From positions 1-13,036 of the forward strand of contig DFGZ01000110.1 in NCBI GenBank assembly GCA_002371295.1: a stretch of DNA of 13,036 nt, written 5' to 3'. This DNA comes from Oribacterium sp. UBA3737 (GTDB lineage Bacteria; Bacillota_A; Clostridia; Lachnospirales; Lachnospiraceae). Both the position numbers and the translations under genes were made by a program. Positions 1 to 6,956 of this stretch are shown here, piece by piece; the first letter of the stretch is position 1; the number at the start of each line of letters is the position of its first letter. The notes under the pieces were generated by a model. It worked only from the letters and a program-made list of their open reading frames with translations. It had not been told where the DNA came from and made no database searches.

Positions 1-105
1 GGTGAGAAGGTGACAGACATCAAGGCTTCATACACAGCAGAGGATTTCAAGGACGGAGTTGTTGTTCAGCGTGGAAAGAAGAACTTCGTTAAGATCTTTT
101 CCTGA
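1..105 (+). CDS. C-terminal end of an unidentified protein (partial)
   Basis: An open frame enters from the left edge and ends at TGA 103-105, leaving 34 residues that begin GEKVTDIKASYTAEDF and end KKNFVKIFS. The reading is supported by the terminator about 105 bp downstream and by coding-like composition. The tail is lysine-rich and soluble, with no membrane segment. I do not recognise the family from so short a piece, so no function is given. Confidence 0.6.
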   Translation, partial: GEKVTDIKASYTAEDFKDGVVVQRGKKNFVKIFS

Positions 106-209
106 TTGACAGAAGATTATTTTAAAATAAAGACTTACTTATAGATTTCATCATTTTTTAATGCTTTCAGTATAAATACCTACGTAGTCTTAAGTTTAGT
201 TTACATATA

Positions 210-240
210 GGCGGATTGACTTGTGCCAATCCGCCTTTTA
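210..240 (+). terminator. Intrinsic terminator after the left-edge gene
   Basis: A perfect 9-bp stem GGCGGATTG (210-218) pairs with CAATCCGCC (227-235) around an 8-base loop and is followed by TTTTA. It ends the transcript of the partial gene at 1-105. Confidence 0.85.
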
Positions 241-249
241 ATTTATAAT
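221..249 (+). promoter_or_regulatory. Possible promoter for the 174-residue secreted protein
   Basis: A perfect -10 hexamer TATAAT (244-249) lies 17 bp after a weak -35 TTGTGC (221-226). The -35 falls in the loop and arm of the preceding terminator, so promoter and terminator would overlap. A start near 256 would give a leader of roughly 78 nt. Confidence 0.35.
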
Positions 250-333
250 GCTAATATATAAAGAATTAAATTTTTCTGCATATCGTAGATTTTTACATTT
301 AACATGAAGTCTTAAGAAGGAGCTTTTATATTC

Positions 334-858
334 ATGCTACTGAAAAATATCATAAGATGTATGGTTGCGGCTGCGGGGATGATCATGACTCTCGGTTCAA
401 CAGCATTGGCACATTCAAGTATAAAAGGTGTCGGAGCCGTTTGCCCCATACAGATAGTTGTGGACAGTGAACATATCGTTTCAAAGGTCAACGATCCTGT
501 AACAAAGAAGGATAAGACAGCGTTTATCGTATCAGATAACGCAGCATTTCATCTTGTGTCCGAGTATTATTCGGATGTAGATGTTATTTTCTACATCAAT
601 GAATATGTGGAAGAGCAGGATGCCGGCGTTTCAAACAGGGTCCTGAAGAAGGTTGTAAGTATGGGCGAAGAGCTTACCATGCTTCCGGATGATGTATATA
701 CGGAGGATGTTGAGGATGGCACTGCCTATAAGTTTACAGACCGCTGCTATGATGTAAGAGTTTACTATGGACCGGATCATAAGAATTATGAGGATTTTTA
801 TTTCGGCCTTGTAGATGAAGATACCTATGAAAAAATTGCAAACTCTGTAGAAGCATGA
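334..858 (+). CDS. Secreted protein of unknown function, 174 residues
   Basis: The ATG at 334 follows an AAGAAGGAG ribosome binding site (314-322) at good spacing. The N terminus is a typical Sec signal peptide: a short basic start (K4, R8), a hydrophobic core rich in Ala, Met and Gly, and a likely signal peptidase I site after A26 (ALA|HSS). The mature part is about 148 residues, strongly acidic towards the C terminus and rich in Tyr and Asp. It has only two cysteines, C37 and C138, which could form a disulfide outside the cell (inference). No LPXTG motif, lipobox or membrane anchor is visible, so it is probably released or loosely attached. I do not recognise the family. A terminator follows at 942-986, so it is likely its own unit, but the next gene also encodes an exported protein. 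Confidence 0.85.
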   Translation: MLLKNIIRCMVAAAGMIMTLGSTALAHSSIKGVGAVCPIQIVVDSEHIVSKVNDPVTKKDKTAFIVSDNAAFHLVSEYYSDVDVIFYINEYVEEQDAGVSNRVLKKVVSMGEELTMLPDDVYTEDVEDGTAYKFTDRCYDVRVYYGPDHKNYEDFYFGLVDEDTYEKIANSVEA

Positions 859-941
859 GACTTCCGGGAAGAGATGACGATTTTTGAGGGAGTATCCGGG
901 ATTCCGTATATTTCAGACTTATATTACAAGTGATTTTATTC

Positions 942-986
942 GAACTACACTTAAGGAACTTTATCCTTTTGTGTAGTTCTTTTTTT
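942..986 (+). terminator. Intrinsic terminator after the secreted protein
   Basis: A perfect 9-bp stem GAACTACAC (942-950) / GTGTAGTTC (971-979) is followed by a run of T. A second small stem AAGGA (953-957) / TCCTT (964-968) fits inside the loop. Confidence 0.85.
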
Positions 987-1123
987 ATAATCTTAATCAA
1001 AAGGTTTTTAAGCTTAAGAAAAAAGCTATAGGATGAAAAAATCCATGATGCTATCCTTAGTCAAAGGAAGGAGGCAGTGGTCTCTTTCCTTGAAGTTCAT
1101 TGATTTATCGAAAGGAAAAGTAA

Positions 1124-2935
1124 ATGACATTAAAACTAAATAAAAAGAGTATGCTCACTCTGCTTTTGACCGGAGTCATCATGACTGCTTCAGGAACTTC
1201 AGTCTTTGCGGATGTTGTGGGAAGAGGAGTGGATGTTAATTCAGTGAATGGGCCTGTAGCAGGTACATCAGTGACAGCTTCAGCATCAACAGGTTATGAA
1301 CCCGGAGCATCAGCTTCAAAAACCGCATACAGTTATAAGATTGACTATACAACCAGGGATTCCCTCAATGCTTCTACGGTAGTCTCAGGCTATGCGGGAG
1401 TTAAAAGCGTAACACTTAATCCTTACGATCCGACAAAGATAAACGTGACTGTCGATGCATCGGCAATTGCAGGTCAGGTCAATGAGGTTTATCTCTTTGA
1501 TATGAAACCGTACGAGACGGATCTTTCCGGCAGAAATGATTATCTTGTATCCAGAAACATCAGTGACGGAAAGCTGACCTTTACGGTGGATCTTTTCAGG
1601 GAGGATGGAAGCAACAGACTTTATGATGCTTTCGTGCTTGCCGTACCTCATAACGACGGATACTACATCGTGTCGAACAGATGCTATATATCGAACCCGG
1701 AGGCTATAGCCGCTGACCAGAGTCCGGCTCTTAACCTCGGAAAGAAGGGTCTGATGGTTGACCCCAATATTATAGATGATGCCATCGACCTTAACATTAA
1801 GCATGCGTTCATAGCCATAACCACAAGCCAGCTTTTCGGTAATGGAATAAATTACAACTTCGAAGGTACTACCTATTCCTTTGATTCTGGGCTTATCAAT
1901 CAGCTGGATCAGGAGATAAACCGGCTCAGTGCCAGCGGAATAGCGGTTACTGCAGGAATAGTAAACGGATGGAATGCCCAGTATCCCGATCTTTACAGAC
2001 CGGGAACGGCAGTGCAGTCACAGGACGCAGCACTGTACTATGGGTTCAATGTTGAAACTGAGGAAGGCTTCCGGATGGTAAAGGCCATGGCTTCCTTCCT
2101 TGCCAACAGGTATAACGGCCATAACAGTCACGGAAAGGTGACCAACTGGGTCATCGGAAACGAGATAAACAACCAGTACTGGAATTATGTCGGAAATTAC
2201 AATGTTACTGAATACACAAGAATCTTCCAGAGGACCTTCAGGGTATTCTATAATGCGATTAAATCCGTTTCTGCCAATGACAACGTAATGTTCTCTCTGG
2301 ATTATTACTGGACCATCCCTACAGAGTCAGGTTCTGTAAGGAAGTATCCCGGTAAGGACGTGCTGGATACCTTTGCTTCTCTCGATGAGGAAGAAGGCAG
2401 AACCAACTGGGCTCTTGCCATACACCCGTATCCGTATCCTCTGACAGATCCTGTTTTCTGGGATGATGAGTCATCCGGAAAGGTCACACAGGATGTGACA
2501 TCGCCTGTTGTAAGCTACATCAATCTCAGTGTACTTACTAACTATATGCATAACGCTCAGATGCTTGACAATAACGGTTCCGTCAGAAACATTTTCATGA
2601 CAGAGCAGGGATTTAGTTCTGTAAAGAATCTCAGCAAGGATGCACAGACTGAACAGGCTGCGGCAGTTGCATACGGTCATTACATAGTAGAGAACAATCC
2701 TGATATTGATGCCTATATGCTTTCACGTCAGCTTGACAATGCAGGAGAGACAAAGGACGGTCTTTACTTCGGGCTCTCTACTACAGGATCAGACGGGCTG
2801 CTTCTTGCAAAGCCGGCAAGAGAGGTGTTCAAATTTATAGATGATCCGGCCAGTTCCCTGCAGGTTTCCGAATTTGCAAAGGGGATAATAGGTATCAATG
2901 ACTGGTCAGATGTGATACAGGGATTTCATTTATAA
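1124..2935 (+). CDS. Secreted DUF5722-like protein, probable retaining glycosidase fold, 603 residues
   Basis: The ATG at 1124 has an AAAGG-type ribosome binding site at 1111-1119. A signal peptide runs to about A29 (VFA|DVV), followed by a Ser/Thr/Ala-rich linker to about residue 65. An N-terminal beta-rich region (about 65-200) precedes what reads as a TIM-barrel domain (about 200-580). The overall sequence resembles DUF5722 proteins of gut and rumen Lachnospiraceae (family recalled, not searched). Three segments look like clan GH-A glycoside hydrolase active-site strands: WVIGNEIN with N346-E347 (acid/base position), AIHPYPYP with H434, and IFMTEQGFSS with E494 (nucleophile position). The 147-residue gap between the two Glu is plausible for strands 4 and 7 of such a barrel. 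From this I infer an exported enzyme acting on a polysaccharide or cell-wall glycan; the substrate cannot be told. No sorting signal or carbohydrate-binding repeat is visible. It is flanked by terminators, so it is monocistronic. Confidence 0.8.
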   Translation: MTLKLNKKSMLTLLLTGVIMTASGTSVFADVVGRGVDVNSVNGPVAGTSVTASASTGYEPGASASKTAYSYKIDYTTRDSLNASTVVSGYAGVKSVTLNPYDPTKINVTVDASAIAGQVNEVYLFDMKPYETDLSGRNDYLVSRNISDGKLTFTVDLFREDGSNRLYDAFVLAVPHNDGYYIVSNRCYISNPEAIAADQSPALNLGKKGLMVDPNIIDDAIDLNIKHAFIAITTSQLFGNGINYNFEGTTYSFDSGLINQLDQEINRLSASGIAVTAGIVNGWNAQYPDLYRPGTAVQSQDAALYYGFNVETEEGFRMVKAMASFLANRYNGHNSHGKVTNWVIGNEINNQYWNYVGNYNVTEYTRIFQRTFRVFYNAIKSVSANDNVMFSLDYYWTIPTESGSVRKYPGKDVLDTFASLDEEEGRTNWALAIHPYPYPLTDPVFWDDESSGKVTQDVTSPVVSYINLSVLTNYMHNAQMLDNNGSVRNIFMTEQGFSSVKNLSKDAQTEQAAAVAYGHYIVENNPDIDAYMLSRQLDNAGETKDGLYFGLSTTGSDGLLLAKPAREVFKFIDDPASSLQVSEFAKGIIGINDWSDVIQGFHL

Positions 2936-2991
2936 GGCGCCCGGAAGCATTGATCCGGTAAACGGGTTTTTGTGAATGAAATATAATTAAG

Positions 2992-3037
2992 AAAAAACTC
3001 TTCTGAAGGAATTAAGAACCTTCAGGAGAGTTTTTTT
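2992..3037. terminator. Bidirectional terminator between the DUF5722 gene and luxS
   Basis: A 13-bp stem (2997-3009 with 3019-3031, one G-T wobble) has a 9-base loop. It is followed by seven T on the + strand and preceded by six A, which give a U-run on the - strand. It can end both the + strand glycosidase-like gene and the convergent luxS transcript. Confidence 0.9.
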
Positions 3038-3172
3038 AATGTTTAAAGTCTTTATTTCATTAGCTTTCTTTGTAAATCATGAATTCTTTGAAGCGGATGA
3101 AAATATCAAAGTTTTTTCGGCATGTTCCGGTTACTTCTCAATATGTAATAAAACTTTCGGATTAAAAATACC

Positions 3173-3697
3173 TTATGAATCGAAGAACTGACGGCCGTCA
3201 TCTGTGACGAGTCTTTCTGTCTTAGGATACTCGAAGATAAGATCGTTGTTTTCGTTCTCCTTTAAATAAGCGGCGAATTTAGCTGCATGCCACTTGGCTA
3301 TAGGAAGATTATGCATGAGGCAGTTTCCACAGTTCTCGGCTGTTGATCCCGGAACCTCTTCGGAGTTCTTTACGGAGTCAAAAGCTCTGTAGAGAAGATC
3401 GAATATTTCCTTAGGTGCACGGCTGCCCTTCAGGATGAGATAGAAACCTGTAAGGCATCCCATAGGACCCCAGTAAATGACTTCATCCTTCCACTCAGGA
3501 TCGTTCCTTAAATATGTTGCGATGATGTGCTCAAGTGAATGCATGGCGGCAACATCAACAGCAGGCTCAACATTGGGTTTTGTGACTCTTATGTCATAAG
3601 TTGTGATCTTTGAACCGTTCACATCATCTACTCTGCTGGTGAAGATGCCGGGAATGATCTTGGTATGGTCAACGGAAAAGCTTGGTATCAGATCCAT
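3173..3697 (-). CDS. luxS: S-ribosylhomocysteine lyase LuxS
   Basis: LuxS cleaves S-ribosylhomocysteine to homocysteine and DPD, the precursor of autoinducer-2. It is a cytoplasmic step of the activated-methyl cycle. The 174-residue product has the family signatures: the metal-binding HxxEH motif as HSLEH (H53, E56, H57), the catalytic Cys in GPMGC (C81), and the third metal ligand in ENCGNC (C123, with an extra Cys at 126). The length is slightly above the usual 150-170. The ATG at 3697 is backed by an AAAGGAGA site just upstream on the - strand. No pfs/mtnN or methionine gene is adjacent, so it is a single-gene unit. Its promoter (3763-3771) abuts an inverted repeat (3730-3761) that could be an operator or a 5' leader hairpin. 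Confidence 0.97.
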   Translation of the reverse strand: MDLIPSFSVDHTKIIPGIFTSRVDDVNGSKITTYDIRVTKPNVEPAVDVAAMHSLEHIIATYLRNDPEWKDEVIYWGPMGCLTGFYLILKGSRAPKEIFDLLYRAFDSVKNSEEVPGSTAENCGNCLMHNLPIAKWHAAKFAAYLKENENNDLIFEYPKTERLVTDDGRQFFDS

Positions 3698-3729
3698 GGT
3701 AATTCTCCTTTTTTTCTATGATATATAAA

Positions 3730-3761
3730 ACGTGAGTGGCAAATATTCTTGACACTCACGT
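3730..3761. repeat. 9-bp inverted repeat at the luxS transcription start
   Basis: ACGTGAGTG (3730-3738) and CACTCACGT (3753-3761) are perfect inverted copies around 14 bases. The repeat lies directly downstream of the luxS -10 box, so it would overlap the start site and early leader. It could be an operator for a dimeric regulator, or part of a leader stem. The short T-run after it on the - strand is too weak for a convincing terminator. Confidence 0.6.
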
Positions 3762-3762
3762 C

Positions 3763-3771
3763 ATTATATCA
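3763..3771 (-). promoter_or_regulatory. luxS promoter, extended -10
   Basis: Read on the - strand the sequence is TGATATAAT, a perfect -10 hexamer with the TG extension, which can compensate for the lack of a clear -35 box. The start site would fall near 3756, giving a leader of about 60 nt to the luxS ATG. Confidence 0.65.
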
Positions 3772-3855
3772 TAGGATATGAAATTTCCACATAATTTCAA
3801 TATGAGTAAAAAAGAAAGATTTATTCGAAAATAAAAATATTGAAAGTATCTATTA

Positions 3856-3884
3856 TTGTTAGCAGAAAAAAATTGTTTTATAAT
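3856..3884 (+). promoter_or_regulatory. Promoter of the SPFH/zinc-ribbon gene
   Basis: TTGTTA (3856-3861) and a perfect TATAAT (3879-3884) are separated by 17 bp. This gives an untranslated leader of about 90 nt. The leader holds a loose inverted pair, GGGTT (3908-3912) and AACCC (3944-3948), of uncertain meaning. Confidence 0.7.
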
Positions 3885-3982
3885 AAATGACAAAGGGAAA
3901 AAGTTTCGGGTTGTGTATTTATGCCATGATCTTCGAGCTTCTTAACCCACAAGAGATTATATAGTTTAGAGGAGGAAGTTTT

Positions 3983-5290
3983 ATGGGACTTTTGCAGGTT
4001 GCTGCGGGTGCGATCAATACCGTTCTTGCCGATCAGTGGCGTGAATACTTCTATTGCGACTCAATGAGTGAGAACGTTCTGATGAAGAAGGGAACACCCC
4101 GCAAGGCGAAGAACAATTTCAACACAAAGGGTTCTGACAATCTTATTTCAAACGGAGCTGTGATCGCTGTAAATGAGGGACAGTGCATGATCATCGTTGA
4201 TAACGGTGCCATCGTGGAGTTCAGTGCGGAACCGGGACAGTTCACATGGGATTCATCAACGGAGCCTTCTATTTTCTACGGCGGACTCGGTAAGGGAATT
4301 ATCGATTCCTTCAACCAGTGGAAAAAGCGTGTTGCATTCGGCGGTGATACAGCCACAGATCAGAGAATCTACTTCTTTAACACCAAGGATATCATCGGAA
4401 ACAAGTACGGAACACAGAATCCTATTCCTTTCCGTCTTATCGACAGGAACATCAATCTTGATGTAGAGTTCGGAGTACGCTGCCATGGTGAATACAGCTA
4501 CAGACTCTCAGATCCTATTCTTTTCTACAAGAAGCTCTGCGGCAATGTAACAGATGAGTTCACACGTGACCGTATCGATTCACAGCTTAAGTCTGAGCTT
4601 CTTACAGCTCTTCAGCCTGCATTTGCCGATGTATCCGCCAAGGGCATCCGTTATTCTGAGCTTCCTGCTCATGCTGATGATATAGCTGCGGCTCTTAATG
4701 TACATCTTACAGAGACATGGGGAAAGAATTACGGCGTTGAGATCGCTGCCTTCGGACTTAGCTCAGCTACTATTTCCGAGGAAGATGCTCAGAAGATCCA
4801 GACCCTTCAGCTCAATGCTACACTTCGCGATCCAGGTATGGCAGGTGCTACACTTGCAGCTGCTCAGGCTCAGGCAATGAAGGATGCTGCCAACAATACA
4901 AGCACAGGTCCTATGATGGCATTTGCCGGCATGAACATGGCAAACATGGCAGGCGGCATGAACATGAACAATCTTTACGGCATGGCTCAGCAGAATCAGA
5001 TGCAGCAGCCACAGATGCAGCAGGGTATGCCACAGGGTTCACCTATGATGGGTCAGGCACCTCAGGGTGTTGTCGGTGCCATGGGTCAGGGTCAGGCACC
5101 CGCCGCTCCGGCAGAGCAGCCTAAGATGCAGGCAGGTGGATGGAAATGTGAGTGCGGCAGTGAGAACAACGGAAACTTCTGTACAAACTGTGGAAAGCCG
5201 AGACCAAAGCCGGCTAACTGGTTCTGCCCTGAGTGCGGTACAGAGAATACCGGTAATTTCTGCACCAACTGCGGTACCAAGAGACCTTGA
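3983..5290 (+). CDS. SPFH-domain protein with C-terminal double zinc ribbon (YdjI-like), 435 residues
   Basis: The ATG at 3983 has a strong GAGGAGGA site (3969-3975). Residues 1 to about 290 resemble the cytoplasmic stomatin/prohibitin (SPFH) proteins of the YdjI group, often annotated as virion core protein-like. No transmembrane segment is visible. Residues about 290-385 are a low-complexity linker rich in Met, Gln, Ala, Gly and Pro. The C terminus carries two zinc-ribbon units, C389/C391/C400/C403 and C415/C418/C427/C430. The first has a C-x-C knuckle where the second has C-x-x-C. The family is thought to scaffold or recruit proteins at membranes, partly from the B. subtilis ydjF-I region, where it is linked to phage-shock-like stress. 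That role is family knowledge and is not shown here. No pspA-like partner lies in the window. It is flanked by its own promoter and terminator. Confidence 0.88.
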   Translation: MGLLQVAAGAINTVLADQWREYFYCDSMSENVLMKKGTPRKAKNNFNTKGSDNLISNGAVIAVNEGQCMIIVDNGAIVEFSAEPGQFTWDSSTEPSIFYGGLGKGIIDSFNQWKKRVAFGGDTATDQRIYFFNTKDIIGNKYGTQNPIPFRLIDRNINLDVEFGVRCHGEYSYRLSDPILFYKKLCGNVTDEFTRDRIDSQLKSELLTALQPAFADVSAKGIRYSELPAHADDIAAALNVHLTETWGKNYGVEIAAFGLSSATISEEDAQKIQTLQLNATLRDPGMAGATLAAAQAQAMKDAANNTSTGPMMAFAGMNMANMAGGMNMNNLYGMAQQNQMQQPQMQQGMPQGSPMMGQAPQGVVGAMGQGQAPAAPAEQPKMQAGGWKCECGSENNGNFCTNCGKPRPKPANWFCPECGTENTGNFCTNCGTKRP

Positions 5291-5340
5291 TGAGTTTCGA
5301 AAATAATTGATGACCTTTGTGGTTGATTTTTCAGATCATG

Positions 5341-5372
5341 GAGATGCGGTTCTTTAGGACCGCATCTTTTTT
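5341..5372 (+). terminator. Intrinsic terminator after the SPFH gene
   Basis: A 9-bp stem AGATGCGGT (5342-5350) / ACCGCATCT (5359-5367), extendable by one wobble pair, has an 8-base loop and is followed by a run of T. Confidence 0.9.
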
Positions 5373-5481
5373 CTGCAATTTTAAATCAGGAATGGGGATG
5401 GGATGAAGCGCCGGACTTGATTTCACCTTTGCTGTCAAATGCATATACTTGCAGGTACGACATGCGTTTTAACTTATCACG

Positions 5482-5519
5482 AAAAAAAGAACCCGGAATC
5501 AGTGATCACCGGGTTCTTT
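5482..5519 (-). terminator. Intrinsic terminator of the tRNA-Arg gene
   Basis: A perfect 11-bp stem pairs AAAGAACCCGG (5486-5496) with CCGGGTTCTTT (5509-5519). The seven A at 5482-5488 give the U-run on the - strand. It starts about three bases beyond the tRNA 3' end. Confidence 0.9.
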
Positions 5520-5521
5520 GA

Positions 5522-5594
5522 TGTTCCTAGACGGACTCGAACCGTCACTACAGGCGTCGGAGGCCTGCGCTCTATCCTGTTAAGCTATAGAAAC
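5522..5594 (-). tRNA. tRNA-Arg, anticodon CCG
   Basis: Read on the - strand this folds as a full 73-base cloverleaf. The acceptor stem is GTTTCTA / TAGGAAC with one wobble. The D arm is GCTT...GAGC, the anticodon stem CAGGC / GCCTG with loop CTCCGAC, and the T arm GACGG-TTCGAGT-CCGTC. The discriminator base is A. The anticodon CCG (5558-5560 on the + strand) reads the Arg codon CGG. The CCA end is not encoded, so CCA-adding enzyme must supply it. The gene stands alone with its own promoter and terminator. Confidence 0.95.
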
Positions 5595-5622
5595 ACATTA
5601 AATATATAAATTCAACTGCTTA

Positions 5623-5651
5623 ATTATAAGACATTAAAATGAAAAAAACAA
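5623..5651 (-). promoter_or_regulatory. Promoter of tRNA-Arg
   Basis: On the - strand TTGTTT (5651-5646) and a perfect TATAAT (5628-5623) are separated by 17 bp. Transcription would start about 20 bases before the mature tRNA 5' end. Confidence 0.7.
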
Positions 5652-5713
5652 GGCATGGATGAAATGATGCAGTAAGGAATAAATGAAAGTGATATTTTTT
5701 AATACTCTTTTAA

Positions 5714-5742
5714 TTGAAATAAATTTTCGATAGTGATATGAT
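5714..5742 (+). promoter_or_regulatory. Promoter of the RpiR-family regulator gene
   Basis: TTGAAA (5714-5719) and TATGAT (5737-5742) are separated by exactly 17 bp. A start near 5749 gives a leader of about 58 nt before the ATG at 5807. Confidence 0.7.
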
Positions 5743-5806
5743 TTAAAAAGAAATTATTTCGCGTATTTGTTGTGTTTAGAGTTTGACACGTTGAGAGGAG
5801 AAAAGG

Positions 5807-6667
5807 ATGCAGGAGGATTATATTACTAAAATTCGTTCGGCATATAATCAATTCACGAAGGCAGAGAAAAAGGTTGCGGATTATATTCTGGCAAATCCGA
5901 GGCAGGTTCTGTTCATGTCTATTTCGGATCTTGCAGAGGCCTGTGATGTTGGTGATACATCTGTCTTCAGATTCTGTAAGACCATGAATGTTAAGGGATA
6001 TCAGGAGTTCAAGATGATGCTGTCCCTCAGCATGAGGTCCAATGATTCCGCACTTTCGGTTACAGAAGATAAGACTATTACATTGGAAGATGATATTGCT
6101 GAACTTGCAAAGAAGGTTCTTTCTGAGAATATATCCGCCATTCAGGAGACTTATTCTCTTATCGACAGTAAGCAGATGACTGAGGCTATGGATGCCCTTA
6201 CTGACGCCAAGAGGATTGTATTTTTCGGTGTTGGAACTTCCATGCTTACTGCCATGAAGGCTATGAATAAGTTTCTTCGTATCGAACCTAAGGTGGCTTG
6301 TAATATGGATGCCCATATGCAGCTTATCATGGCGTCTACTTTGACGAGTAATGATGTGGCTCTTATTTTCTCTTATTCAGGTTCTACCAAGGATACTGTT
6401 GAGATTGCAAAGTATGCTAAAAAAGCAGGGGCGAAGACCATCGTTATAACGAGATTTACGAAGTCTCAGCTTACTCAGTATGCGGACATCCTGCTTCTTT
6501 GCGGTGCCAATGAGGGTACGCTTCAGGATGGTTCTACTTCGGCGGAGATTTCGCAGTTGTTCCTTGTGGATGTTATGTACAGTGAGTATTACAGGAGACA
6601 TTACAAGAAGTGTAAGCCGACCTGGGACAGGACGAGGGATGCGGTAAAGGACAAGAACTATATGTGA
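5807..6667 (+). CDS. MurR/RpiR-family transcriptional regulator (HTH plus SIS domain)
   Basis: The ATG at 5807 follows a GAGAGGAG site (5793-5800). The N-terminal 75 or so residues form the RpiR-type helix-turn-helix, with the characteristic FTKAEKKVADYIL and SVFRFCKTMNVKGYQEFK segments. The C-terminal part (about 120-260) is a SIS sugar-phosphate-binding domain, with GVGTS (141-145) and SYSGST (189-194) in the phosphate-binding loops. Members sense phosphorylated sugars and control sugar or amino-sugar genes. No sugar transporter or catabolic gene is adjacent, so the targets and ligand are unknown. The full length of 286 residues is normal for the family. The gene is monocistronic, transcribed away from the tRNA-Arg gene and ended by a strong terminator. 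Confidence 0.95.
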   Translation: MQEDYITKIRSAYNQFTKAEKKVADYILANPRQVLFMSISDLAEACDVGDTSVFRFCKTMNVKGYQEFKMMLSLSMRSNDSALSVTEDKTITLEDDIAELAKKVLSENISAIQETYSLIDSKQMTEAMDALTDAKRIVFFGVGTSMLTAMKAMNKFLRIEPKVACNMDAHMQLIMASTLTSNDVALIFSYSGSTKDTVEIAKYAKKAGAKTIVITRFTKSQLTQYADILLLCGANEGTLQDGSTSAEISQLFLVDVMYSEYYRRHYKKCKPTWDRTRDAVKDKNYM

Positions 6668-6676
6668 TTTCAGTTT

Positions 6677-6705
6677 AGAGGGTTGCGGGTGCGACCCTCT
6701 TTTTT
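6677..6705 (+). terminator. Intrinsic terminator of the RpiR-family gene
   Basis: A 10-bp stem AGAGGGTTGC (6677-6686) / GCGACCCTCT (6691-6700, one wobble) closes on the four-base loop GGGT. A run of six T follows. Confidence 0.9.
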
Positions 6706-6708
6706 CGT

Positions 6709-6756
6709 GAAAATGCGGTGGGACTGTAAAATGATACGGAAAATGCGGCGGGACCG
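6709..6756 (+). repeat. Direct repeat leading into the first palindrome
   Basis: GAAAATGCGGTGGGACTG (6709-6726) recurs as GAAAATGCGGCGGGACCG (6739-6756), 16 of 18 bases identical and offset by 30 bp. The second copy is the left outer arm of the hairpin at 6738-6895. The first may be a leftover of another copy or of slippage. Confidence 0.75.
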
Positions 6757-6895
6757 CACCGGCTCACTCGGTTGAAAGTACAGTCTTCTTGCCGTGTACG
6801 TTCCGGTTGTACTTCGTACACCCGATAACGTACACGTCTTCGAAGCCGGTTCTTTCAACTCGCAAGCCCAGGTGCATGTCCCTGCCGCATTTTCC
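6738..6895. repeat. Large imperfect palindrome, unit 1
   Basis: The outer arms GGAAAATGCGGC (6738-6749) and GCCGCATTTTCC (6884-6895) are perfect inverse copies. Pairing continues inward through GGGAC/GTCCC, GCACC/GGTGC, GTTGAAAG (6771-6778) with CTTTCAAC (6852-6859), and CGTGTACGTT (6793-6802) with AACGTACACG (6827-6836). The tip is TGTAC-TTC-GTACA (6808-6820). The 158-bp unit has no plausible gene and lies between two convergent genes. Confidence 0.85.
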
Positions 6896-6896
6896 T

Positions 6897-6950
6897 TACA
6901 TATGTAGTGTGCCTCATACATCCGATAAAGAGCAGATTGCTCACACATGT
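6897..6950. repeat. Degenerate palindrome, unit 2
   Basis: A shorter, decayed hairpin lies between units 1 and 3. Its outer parts ACAT...GTGTG and CACACATGT pair loosely, and a perfect GAGCA-GAT-TGCTC (6930-6942) lies inside. It keeps the shared core ATACATCCGATAA (6916-6928), which matches the tip-flanking core of unit 1 (ACACCCGATAA) and unit 3 (GCATCCGGGTA). Confidence 0.5.
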
Positions 6951-6956
6951 TTTATA

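Noticed and set aside
3698..3982. S-box (SAM) riboswitch upstream of luxS
   Set aside because: The leader is only about 60 nt and lacks the multi-helix S-box features; only a simple inverted repeat is present.
5699..6316. 205-codon open frame antisense to the RpiR-family gene
   Set aside because: It overlaps the regulator's promoter and HTH region, and its sequence shows no family features.
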